Of a DNA stretch of 64,000 nucleotides, positions 49,301 through 60,523 are shown in pieces. Under the pieces are notes generated by a model, which saw only the letters and a list, made by a program, of their open reading frames with translations, made no database searches and had not been told where the DNA came from. The stretch's first letter is position 1. Each line of letters opens with the position of its first letter. Position numbers and translations under genes: made by a program. Origin of the DNA: Strongyloides papillosus (taxonomy: Eukaryota > Nematoda > Chromadorea > Rhabditida > Strongyloididae); the NCBI GenBank assembly GCA_005656395.1, contig SRSI01000009.1, forward strand, positions 1,736,001-1,800,000, read 5' to 3'.

Positions 49301-51743
49301 TGCTTGTTATATATCATTTATGATGAAATTTAGTTGATGTAAATCTTTTACCAAGTTTATTCAAAAACATAAAATAGCAAATTCGATCAATTACACTTAT
49401 GTAATAATAAAGTAAAAATACAACTTTTTTTTTTAAAAACGAATTTTCTAAATAAAAAACAACATAAATTCCTGGGAAACTGTAAATACAATACCAAAAC
49501 AATATTTAATTTTATTATAGTCAAAACAAAAGACGTTTTTAAGTACTGTAAGTTTATCGTTTGAATGTATAAATAATTATTTAAAAAAAGAAATGTAAAG
49601 AGTAGTTTATAGTTATTCACAAATTACATTAATAATTTTAAAAAAAGTACTTATTGAAATAAAATAAATTGCATATATTAAGGCTTCTTACTGAATGCAT
49701 CGATAAATAATTAAAATTCAATGAAATACTTTCTAATTATATATATTGTAATATATTCTGTATGTAAAGTATGATAAAATCATAAAATTATAAATTTTAT
49801 TATTATTTTCTACCAATAAAAAATGCTTTAAACTAAAATATTTAAAAATAAAAACAAAATTTCTTAAAAAATATATTATGCTGGAACTTTCGTGAATCTT
49901 TTTAATAAATTTTTTCTTTCGTTAAAAGCAAAAAAAATCTCTAATTTAAAATGGCTTTGATTATTAAACTATAGTTTAAATAGGAATACACTATATTTGT
50001 AAATAATTAATATTTAAAGTTTTATTGATGATTTACTGACACAATATTTAACTTAATTATTTAATAGTAAATTTTTTAAAGTTTTAAAATTAGTATATTT
50101 ATTAATATGTTTTTTTGATATATTTTTGTAATTATAAATTAACTGTCAATAAAAAAAATTAATAAACACTTAATATGTTGAAACATAAATTAAACTTTAA
50201 AAATATGATAAAATGTTCGTAAATAAAATATTTTTGTCATATATTTGTCTGTTTCTAAATTTTTACTATAGTAATTTAAATTTTAATATTTATGATAAAT
50301 AAGAAAATTATAGATAATAATTTAGAATAGCTAAATGAAAGTTTATACCAAATTATGCAAAGATTTTAAAATATTTTAATAAAGATGCTAAAGTTGAATT
50401 ATAATAAAGTTGTGCTTCTGATAAAAAAGAAGCACTATGAAGATTAAAAAAATTTATGTAAAAGAGTTTTGAGTAATTAAAATATGAAATATGTTTTAAT
50501 ATTTGCTAAAAATTTGCTTGAAAGTAAAAATTTGTAAAGTTTGTGTAGAAATAAATTATATTGTTACATTTTTCTACTTCAACATTATATGTAACAATAA
50601 TTCAATGTTCTAACAAAATAAGACAGACAAACTTCCTATTTTTAAAAATGTAGAAGAAATAATAAGCTGAAAATCGCTATAATTAAATTAATTAAAAAAT
50701 AATATCACAATATAATATTGAATTATTTATTAATAAAGTACACAAAGCAAGTATCCATAATATTTATATTTCTTTTTGAGTAATTATATATAGAAATAAG
50801 ATAAAGTTTTATGAAAGTTTTTTCAAAAATTATTGCATCTCAGGCAGTACTTACATCTTTTTAAACTTAATTTGTGGTGACAATTTTTACACTTGTAATT
50901 ATACTTTCTCTATTCACTTTAATGATATCAAATTGACAAATATGCATCATACAAAGTAGAAAATTTAAAAAATAAATGTTTAAAAAATAGAAACTGTAAT
51001 ATTATAAAAGAGTACTCTGAGCTTATCCTTCTTTAAGTATAAGAAAAAATTTTTAAAAATATTTTGCATATAAAAAACATTTTCACATTATTTTTATTTC
51101 TGAACATTTTGTATTTCTTTGCAAAATATAACATTTATCGTCATTAATAATAATTGTTTAGTAAATATTTAAAATAAAATTTTTACATAAACATTTAAAT
51201 CTCACTAAATAAATCGCATATAATTTAATTTAATACTAAGCAATTGAATTGTTTCACTGTAAAAATTAATAATAAAAAATAAATAAAGAGAAATTGGTTT
51301 TTAATAAAGAAATTTTGCATTTATAGACAATTATTATATAATAATGGGTTATTTTTATATATTAATATTATCATTAATAATAATTAAATGTTTTTCTCTT
51401 AATTGTCTATTTTTAAATTAAAGAATGCTTTTAAAATATGAATGAGAGTAAAAAATTGTAAACAAAAATTAATTAATATGTAATTATTATTTTTAAATGC
51501 CCTATAACTATAATGTTAATTACATAAAAAAACATAAATAAATGAGAATTATTGTCCAACACAAAAAATAAAGTAAAAAATAGCTTTATTCTCTAAATGA
51601 TAAATATAAAGAAATTTTATTATCTCATGTTTCTAAAGAAAATTACAAAGATGTGTTTATGAATAGATTATAACACGTGTCATTTTTTATATTTTATAAT
51701 AGAAAAAATTTAATATGTAAAATTTAAATAGAATAAAACTTTA
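49301..51743. other. AT-rich intergenic DNA
   Basis: A 2.4-kb stretch without coding-like sequence. Two minus-strand frames at 49314-49620 are aromatic and hydrophobic noise. The left end is the promoter of the Ly6-like gene and the right end the 3' flank of the globin gene. Confidence 0.55.
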
Positions 51744-52852
51744 TTAACTATTATTATTAGGTACCGAAAAATTGATGTTTGAACATAATTGAATATCCGA
51801 TACACTTGGAGATGAACGAAATGAATTTTGTCCTTGCTTTAAATTATCTGTTAAAAAGGCTATTATTGCCAGCCAGGCTCGTCGTAATTCTTTATGCTTA
51901 CGAAAAAGGTCATTTTTGCGGACTCCTTCCAATATCGAATCGCCAAAGTCATCCCACATACTCATATTCATTCCTTGAAGTTTAAGATTTTTATGAGAAT
52001 GTCCTGTTTCTTGCAAATATGATATAATTGGAATTGGATTAGAATCTAAATTCTTTATAATACTATCCATCATCTCTAATGTTAACTTTGAATGCATTGT
52101 CGTACAATCCATTTCGGAGTTTGAAAAAACTGCAACACCGTCAGCTTTTTGCAGAAGTACTTTAGCTTTTGGATTTTTTGCACATAATGTTGGATATATA
52201 TTTGATGCAAAATTTGATCCTACACCTGTTGTATATATATTTGGCCAACATTGAAGAATTAATTTTTGTTGGTAGTATGATAATCCAATCTGTTCTGAAA
52301 GAGTTTTTGAACGCGTAGTAGAAGTATCCATATTAAGATCAAGAAATTTCTATAAAACTATAAATTAATATTACCTATAATATAGCTTACATTATTAAAA
52401 TCTTGTATCTCTTTTTGTCCTAAAACATTACTTTCATTTTTATTTGATGAAATTGAAAGAGAAGGCACTTTTCCTGTATTTTTGTGAATTAAATTGATAT
52501 TACTTCTACCTGGAATATCTTCATTTGTTGGGTATTCTTCATCATCATACATGAAATCTAAATCTCTATCACCTGGATCAGTTTTTGATCTTCCAACAAC
52601 TTTTAATAATGCATTATGATTTGAATGATGACTTTTATTTAGAGATTTTAAAGTTGGTGTACCATCAGATGATACAGTATCTTTAGACATTTGTAAAAAA
52701 GTGCTTTTATAATTTGCAGGTTCTTTTTTAGTAAAAGTAGATTCTGAAGGCCTACGATTGTCGTTATTTTTCTTTAACTCATTCAATTCATGCATTTCTA
52801 TATTACTTGACTTATCCAAATTTTTATCTTCATTCATTAATAACTTTTCCAT
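51744..52852 (-). CDS. Nematode globin with long N-terminal extension
   Basis: Two exons (52852-52391 and 52349-51744) join in phase 0 over a 41-nt intron to give 355 residues. Residues 1 to about 165 are polar, Ser/Asn/Lys-rich and probably disordered. The globin fold follows: helix A/B with LSYYQQKLILQCWPNIY, CD region NPKAKVLLQKADG, helix E with TTMHSKLTLEMMDSI, whose His is a candidate distal residue, helix F with LQETGHSHKNL containing the proximal His, helix G with WDDFGDSILEGV and helix H with RRAWLAIIAFLTDNL. Nematodes carry dozens of such divergent globins, many in neurons, with roles in oxygen, nitric oxide or redox sensing more than transport. The glb number cannot be assigned. An apparently coding open frame ends 127 bp upstream on the same strand. 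Confidence 0.88.
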
Positions 52853-52979
52853 TTTTAATTTTTAAATCTTTTAAATACTTTTTTTGAGTTAAAGTAATAA
52901 GATCTTTCAGAAAAAAAAGATAATTTATAGTAAAAAGTTGTTGCTCTTTTAAAAAAATACTTTTAGACAAATTCTTTAA

Positions 52980-53207
52980 TTAAATATAATCAAAATTAGG
53001 AAATATTTCAAGTTTTGTATAAAATTCAGTATAATCGATGTAGATATCCGAAGTAGGAGTTACTTCATTAGTTGGTATATCGAATATATATTTTTTATTG
53101 AAATTTAATTCTTGATAGTAGGCTAGAGATTTCCTAAAAATAGGCGGAAAAGTAATAATAGAAGAACTTTTATTGTAAAATTGAGTCTCGTTTTTTAAGC
53201 TATCTTT
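52980..53207 (-). other. Open frame without ATG, probable terminal exon
   Basis: Minus-strand reading gives 75 codons and a stop with protein-like content, for example IITFPPIFRKSLAYYQEL and FDIPTNEVTPTSDIYIDY, ending KLEIFPNFDYI. No ATG is present. A strong acceptor (CTATTTTTAG ending at 53134) would start an exon at 53133 with 51 codons. Alternatively an upstream mini-exon with MLSMN could join through a weak GTGAAC donor. The stop lies 127 bp before the globin ATG. The family is not recognised; the last exon of an otherwise unseen gene or a relic are both possible. Confidence 0.45.
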
Positions 53208-56200
53208 TTAATTTAATATTTTTATTGTTTTTTTTATTGTTCACTTCATTGATAACATTGTTTATATATAAATTAGTTACAAATAATGACAAAATAAAGA
53301 ATACTTTTTACAGTTGTTGTAACAACTAATATTTATTAATAAAGCTCTTGGGGATAATGTATATTTTTTCTATTTTTATTTTTTATTACAACTAAAATAA
53401 AGAGTAGCAATATTGTTTTATACAATAATGATTCATTTAACCTATATAGATAAAATTAAAAAATAAAAGACTAAAATACAGAGATCTCAATAATATGTAG
53501 AACTGTTTAAGAGAACATTGAAATATCCATTATTAGTTATTAAATGTAAAAAATGTTTTATATTATTTAGATACAACAAAGTACACATTGAAATTTCACA
53601 AAAATATATGAATTTTCATTTCCTTTATTAATGAATAACTATACATAATTATACGTATTAAAAACATTCGTATGTTATTCACATATATTTTAATTATATA
53701 TGAATTTTTTGTTAGCCATTTTTTAAGTTTAATCTATTATTTAAATTATACTTATCTTATTACAGTTTACATACATTAACTTTTTTTGCAAAAAAAAATT
53801 AACAAAAAATATATATTATTATATATAAATGAAAATTTATGAATAATTAGAAGTAAAGTATATTGGTTTATACTTTCATTCTAATTAAAAAGTCAAACGT
53901 AGTTAGTAAAAGTTTAGAATATTATAATAGAAATGTTACTAATTTTATTTAAAACAACTGTAAAATAAACTTAATAGTGTAATAAAACAAAAAAATATAC
54001 TCAATTTGTGAGATATGTCACAAAATATTATCTTACATAAACATATAATTATAATATCATTTTTTAAAGTATGGTGAAGTTCATTTTCTTTCTAGTAAAT
54101 AAAGTTAATGAAAAAATTTCAGTAAAGAATATAAATAAATTTTGACTCAGGTAAAATTTCTTAACACAATGTTTTATGTACTACTTTAATATTTAGCAAA
54201 GGTATATAAAAATGATAATAAACAAAAATGTAATAACAAAAAAGTAACTAATTCTGAAGCATTAAAACAATAGAATAATTTATTGTAGTATTTTAATTGA
54301 TATTTTACTACAATTTTGCTAAAACCCTTGTATTTTAATGAAAATAATATTATTGTGGCAGTTTTCAATATAATGACGTTAAGTATAGTTGCCAATAAAT
54401 AATTTTTAACTTTATGAAAAGGCAAGTTTTAGAAGTCCTTTTATAATGTAAATAATTTTTTGTAAAAATTACATCTATCAATGGCCTTTTAAAAATGATT
54501 ATGTATAAAGTATAAATAAAAGAGAAAATATATAAAAATGCATAAATAATAAATAAAATACCTGATTAAAATTTCAATTTTTATAAATTTATAACAAACT
54601 TATTATTATTATTCATTATGATAAACTTAGATAACATTTATATATTAAATATCATATTTTTATAAAGTAATTTAACAATATGTAAAACGAAATTTTAAAA
54701 TCAAATATTTATCAAAATTGTTTTCTATAATATATGACAAATTTAATTAGAAAAATTTCATACTTTTTTAAGTAAATTTATTTACCAAATAATTTTATAA
54801 TATATATAGCTAATATTTTTAAAAGAAGCCGTAAAATTTTGAAATATTAATAAAACCATTAATGAGAATTGATGAATGATGAAACTGAAATTTTATAATA
54901 ATAAATGGTTTAAATTTTTGTTATATAGATAAAGAATGTTGACATGACAATGTATTATTTTTAAATGAAAATGTTTCTTCTTTAATATCAAATTTTAATT
55001 TATTAATCAACAAAAATCTATTATAACAAGAACATGTCTTTTGTTTTAACTTAACACGTAAATAAGGAAATAGTTTTTTATACAATTAGATTTAGATAAA
55101 ATTAAATATCATACCTACTCAAAGGCATAGAAAAAGTAAAAATTATATTGAAAATTATTTATATGTTATAGTTATACTTTCTTTTAAAAAATTTTATGTT
55201 TGTTTTACCTAGTATTTAAGCACATTATATAGTTTTAAACTATTTTTTAAAGGTTAAAATTTTCCATTAGAAAGAAAAATGCTAACTTTTTATAATAGTA
55301 CATTTAAATTAATAAGTTAACAAACAAGTTATTTGAAAAACATTTTATACCTCTTTAAATTTTATTTATCAAGACAAACAACTTTAATAAAAAATATTTT
55401 TTATAATTTATTGAATGTAAAAAATTAGTTTAATTATAAAACTTACTTTATACTTTTTGTTAGCTAAAGATAAATAAAATGCTTAAAAAAATCAAAATGA
55501 TAATACTATAGTAATAATTTTGATTTTCATAAGAACCTCAAAGAGCACACACTTATTTTTCATCTCCACTAATTTTGTATAATGTTCCTAAAAAAATTTT
55601 AAGCCTTAGCAACTAGTAAATATAAGTATTCAAAATATTAAGTCAAAAAATATTCTTATAAAAAAATAAAGTGATATATATTTCATGTAAGCCTTTTAAA
55701 ATATAAAAAAAAAATTTCTACACATTACTTAAGTGAATATACTGATCATTAATAAGGATTCTTTTTAAAATAAATTATTAAATTAATTGGAAACCTAAGC
55801 AATATACTCATAAAAATATATAGAAATTATTTTAAAAATTGTTTTTAAGTGAAATAAAGTTAAAACTTATATAAAAAATGTACATTATGTCAGTATTTAA
55901 AATATTATAGCTAAAGACTATTAGAATATAATATTTAAAAATTTTTATTAATAAGAAACTGTATGGCTTTGCGTGTCAAATGATAAGTAATTTTATCACT
56001 TATTGTAATTTTTTAGTCTTTGTGTTTTTACAAAAATAAATACTTCATATTAAATTTTAAAGTTTAAAGAATAATTACGAATGATATTTATCAATTATAA
56101 TGAACATTTCTATTTATTCAATGAAAAATTATATGATACAATATATATGTTTTATTTTTTAAACGGATATATTATAAGGATATATTTGATATAAATATAT

Positions 56201-58434
56201 GCCAAAAAAGTTTTGATTTTGTAGTTCTAAACGCAATATAAAATATGTCAATTAAAAAAGTATTGTTTAGTCATTAATTTTTGATTCACCTACTGGATTA
56301 TTTTATATCTTTATGGTTTTATTTTTATCTATAAATTTATTTTTACAAAAGAATAACTTTAGCATATTTTTCATATTAACTGTTAATTGGCGAGAAAAAA
56401 AATAAATTTTAGAAAAATAAAATAAGAAATTTTTTAATTATAATTATTAATAATTCAAGTTATATTTATAAATTCTCAATATTATCATATTATTTTATAT
56501 AAATAGCTAGAATTGTTAAGAAGAAAAATGTTTCTATCATGATTTTTAATAGAAAATAATTAATTTTTAAGATACTAAGTTAATTTTATTTGACAATACT
56601 AATAATTATATATATTTTTATCTAAAAAATAAAATTTTATTATATCTTTAATGTATTGCTTGAAATTATGTTTCAGTATTACAAAGAATATAAATAAGTA
56701 AGAAATAAAATTATTTATTTTTATCATTCGAATATATATTAAAGTCAATGTAAAATGAATATTTGTACTTTAGAAAATTATTTATAAGTTTATGAAGTTT
56801 TTAAAGGAAATAATATATATAATTTTACTAATGTTGTTTATTGTGGATTAAAACATTACTAAGGATAGTATTAAAACTATACTCATGTAATATTTAATTA
56901 AACTGATGAATTTTTTTCATGATTAGAACTTATACACTGAATTATCTACGTAAATACGTTTCAAGTCTTTAAAATAGTATAATATTTTAATAAAAAAATT
57001 ATCAAACATTAAAATAAAAATACATTCTAAATTATTTTATAATTAATGTATATATTTTTGAAATGGATATAAAGTATAAATATATATTAAATAATCATAA
57101 AATTTTAATATACTTTTAATATTATGAGAATTTAATTTTAATTTGTCAACATTTATCGCTAGTTTTCTATATAAATTTTGGATATTTTAAAATTTTCTTA
57201 TATATATATATCAACTTCCTTATCATTGTTTCTTAAACTTGTGTTTTTACAAGCATTAAATGTATTTTAAATAAATAATTTAACACCATTTATATTATAT
57301 AAATTACATATATAGAATTCTAGAAAAATTTATTTCAAAAAATTATTCTTTGGTTTGCATTATCAATGTTTTATCGGACAAATGTGTATTGTTAAAAAAT
57401 TTTTAAATGATTGACGAAATATTTGTACTTTATATCAATACAAAAAAATTTAAAGAAATTATTTAAGTATTCAAAACAAGTATTATAACATTATATATTA
57501 TAGGAAACAAATAGTTATTTTATAAAATTTTAAGCAATTTAAATATTGTTAACATCTGGCAAAAAATATAATTTATTGTTTTTAACAAAAACTATATTTA
57601 AGAGTTTTTATTATCATATAGTCATAATTTTAACCATAAACTAAAAATATTTTCTTCTGTTAATAACCATAAATAAATATGGATATAAAAACAAAAATTT
57701 GCTTGGTATTATTTTAAAACATCACAAAAATATTATACATTATTTTAAAAGGTACAGAAAACTTAAAGTATTAACAAGTTGTATTTTCCATTAGGCTCGA
57801 ATAAATGGTATTTCAAAATCCTTATAGCCGATTTTTATTATTACATTCTTGTAATTTATTTAAAAAGTAGAGCTGTAGTATAAATAAGTATTTTTTTATA
57901 AAATTGAACAACATATAAGTACAATTTTGTTAAAAAAATTGTTTGATATTTTGAAAATAATATGTTATAACGAAATAAAAATTATTTATTAAATTAGTTA
58001 AATTTCATTTATTAATAAACATAATTACCAGACTTTGTCATGTGAATTGCGTACAGAAATGTGTTAATATTTGAAAAGGACTAATTCATAGAACTTTTTG
58101 AATTTAAATTTTTTACTATATCTACTTAAAATCATTAATAATTAAAATATTTTTTATTTGATAACAACAAAAGTAATTAATCATATTTGTTGAGAATAAC
58201 TGATAAAAATATCTTAGTAATACTATGAAAAATTACAATTATATTATGTTTTGAGTTATCAAATTATTTCTCTTATCAAAATTATTAGTTTATATAACAA
58301 CATATCGTCATTGCATGCAAAATCAACAGATAATTAACCATAAATTATTAAATAAATGTCATTGTATTCTCAAAAAAAATAATCACTAAAATTAGTTTCT
58401 AAAAACTTTTTTGTATATAGTTGTGTTATAAAAA
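53208..58434. other. AT-rich gene desert
   Basis: This 5.2-kb stretch is the longest gap in the window. It is dominated by A and T runs with very few GC-rich words and no spliceable coding sequence that I could find. A 79-codon frame at 54186-54425 is noise. Upstream exons for the open frame at 52980-53207 could lie at its left end but were not identified. Confidence 0.55.
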
Positions 58435-59482
58435 ATGTTACTACTATTTTTTTTGTTAATGAATTCGTTTTTTTTCACTACCAATCAATTAGAATGTTTT
58501 ATTGGTGTAGCCCTAGGATCTCATGCACAAGATGTTACTGGATCTGTTATGCCTTGTAGTGGAATGTGCTCAAATGTTACTTTGGCAATACATAATACAG
58601 TAGCAACAATTTTTACTTGTGATCCTTTTGATGTTTGCGCAACGATAGAAATTGATAATGAATGTACATTCCAATGGCTCGGTAAGATTAGAAACTTTTA
58701 AAAATAAAATAAAAATAGATATTTCTATGTGCTGTTGTTCAAATGAAAATTATTGCAATGTTAAAAATTGGATAATGGCAAAAGCAGTATCACAGTCACC
58801 AGATTCTTTTACAGAAAGTCCATTACCCTCAGACATACCACCACAAGAGACAATTGAATGTTATGTAGGGATTGACTTCTATGAAAGGATGCGGATAGAA
58901 AATTATTTAGATTCAAATAATTTTTCCATTTTATTAAAAAAATATATTTTTATGTTGCTAACTAATTTTAACATGCCCAAAAATTCAGAAAATCTTAATA
59001 TATTTTTACAACAACATATACTTTCAATAATGCTTACTGTTACAAACAAAAATAATAATAGTAATTTTATTTTAATTGATGATTATAATGAAAACTTAGG
59101 AAATAATTATAATGAATTAATAAAACCACTACAACATTTATATAACGGCCAAGGATTGGTTATTAAAATGAATTGTACAGGCAATTGTGCAAATACGACA
59201 CTAGGTGATGCTGGGATGGTTTACTTCTGCGATCCAGAATATTTCTGTATGACTCATAATTTAGAAGATAAATGTAATGATATGGACTATTTACTAATAT
59301 CTTGTTGTTGTAGTAGTCCCTATTGCAATATGAATCATGATAATTGTGATGGTGACAAATCAACACTACAAACTTTTTTCCCTATTGAAACAACAACATC
59401 ATTTTCAAAGTTAAAAAGTAGTAATAAAATAAATCCTTTTATAATAACACTATTTTATATTGTCTTAATATTACTAAAATAA
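58435..59482 (+). CDS. Secreted two-domain ET-module/Ly6-like protein
   Basis: Two exons (58435-58681 and 58719-59482) join in phase 1 over a 37-nt intron to give 336 residues. After a signal peptide (residues 1-19), two cysteine-rich repeats follow. The first has LECFIGVALG, MPCSGMCSNVTL, FTCDPFDVC and CCCSNENYCN. The second has IECYVGIDF, MNCTGNCANTTL, YFCDPEYFC and SCCCSSPYCN. This order (CY-x-G, C-x-x-x-C, C-D-P-x-x-x-C, CCC-x-x-x-x-C-N) fits the nematode ET module, a three-finger-like fold. The second repeat carries an insertion of about 100 polar residues between its first and second Cys. The C-terminus (FIITLFYIVLILLK) suits a GPI anchor. Function in this family is not known. Its stop is 33 bp from that of the convergent AKTIP-like gene. 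Confidence 0.8.
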
Positions 59483-59515
59483 ATAAAAATAAAGAAAAAT
59501 ATTGATATACATAAA

Positions 59516-60355
59516 CTAAGATAGAGATAAATCAGTTAGTGACCTCATAGTTTCAGTATTAATCCACGAAAAACCTTTATTTGGCCTCATCTTTGGTAAA
59601 TGTATTGGTATTGAACCACCAATGGAATGTTGAAGTAATATTGCAGACAAACTAGCTTGATCCTTCGGTGAATTATTTTGCTTATTCAATGGTTTAAACA
59701 TTAATCTCCTAATAGGACCATAAATTTCTTCATTCCATGGTACAAATTGTATTGCATTTGGATCATCCTCATTCGGAGGATCATAAACTATAGCTCTACA
59801 ATGACGTACTATTTCAGAGGTTAATTTTTTAAATTGCTGTTTATCAGATTGCCAAAGTATAGCTGCTTCAGGATTTGCAGCACTGGTAATATCTACATCA
59901 AGCATAAAGAAAATTTTTTGTAAATAATTTAAAACATGATAAAGACGATGCCTATTCGGTTTGAAACCATCAGGGAAAAATCTTTGTAAATTTACATAAT
60001 TTGTTTTTTGATATATACAAGGGTGAAAAATATTTAATTCAAATTGTATTTTAGGGACAGCTTTAGTTTCAGGAAAATCTTTTGGTATATAAAATCGAAA
60101 ACGAAAAATTCCACCTGTGTAAACACCACATCTTATAACAATTATTCCAAACCATAAAAACGGGTCATTTGCACTAGGAATTATATATAAACCATCTATT
60201 GGCTTTCTAACAAGTAAAGAATATTCAAAAGAAATATGATGATTGACAACATAATCATTCCCAAGTTTATAATCACTATCAACAATATCAGCCTCAATTC
60301 CTAATTCAGCAGGCGTAGATACATCATCATTTTTATCACCTTCTACAACCGACAT
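59516..60355 (-). CDS. AKTIP/FTS-like inactive E2 variant
   Basis: A single exon of 279 residues. The UEV core (about 40-190) has ISFEYSLLVRKPIDGLYIIP, FLWFGIIVIRCGVYTGGIF, FRFYIPKDFPETKAVPKI and FELNIFHP, then NPEAAILW. These match AKTIP (Fused Toes). After FHP the E2 active-site Cys is missing, as is normal for AKTIP, so it should not conjugate ubiquitin. In other animals AKTIP forms the FHF complex with Hook proteins and FHIP, linking dynein to early endosomes. The C-terminal 80 residues are less conserved. A TTTTAG acceptor (complement of 60364-60371) lies eight bases before the ATG. The stop of the next upstream gene on this strand is 168 bp away, so an operon is possible. Confidence 0.88.
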   Translation of the reverse strand: MSVVEGDKNDDVSTPAELGIEADIVDSDYKLGNDYVVNHHISFEYSLLVRKPIDGLYIIPSANDPFLWFGIIVIRCGVYTGGIFRFRFYIPKDFPETKAVPKIQFELNIFHPCIYQKTNYVNLQRFFPDGFKPNRHRLYHVLNYLQKIFFMLDVDITSAANPEAAILWQSDKQQFKKLTSEIVRHCRAIVYDPPNEDDPNAIQFVPWNEEIYGPIRRLMFKPLNKQNNSPKDQASLSAILLQHSIGGSIPIHLPKMRPNKGFSWINTETMRSLTDLSLS

Positions 60356-60523
60356 ATATAATACTAAAATATCATTAATATCATCTAAAAATTAATTTCT
60401 AATATAATATATGATAGAGATTAAACTCCTTTAAAATAATTCATTTAAATTTATCATAATTAAAGAACTAAAAACATTTATCTTTTTTATCTAGACAAGT
60501 ATGTGTTTCTCAATATTAACGTC

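Noticed and set aside
49314..49620. Two minus-strand frames of 62 and 77 codons upstream of the Ly6-like gene
   Set aside because: Both are aromatic and hydrophobic noise and overlap each other in different frames.
54186..54425. 79-codon minus-strand frame in the gene desert
   Set aside because: Noise composition; no splice or trans-splice acceptor near its start.
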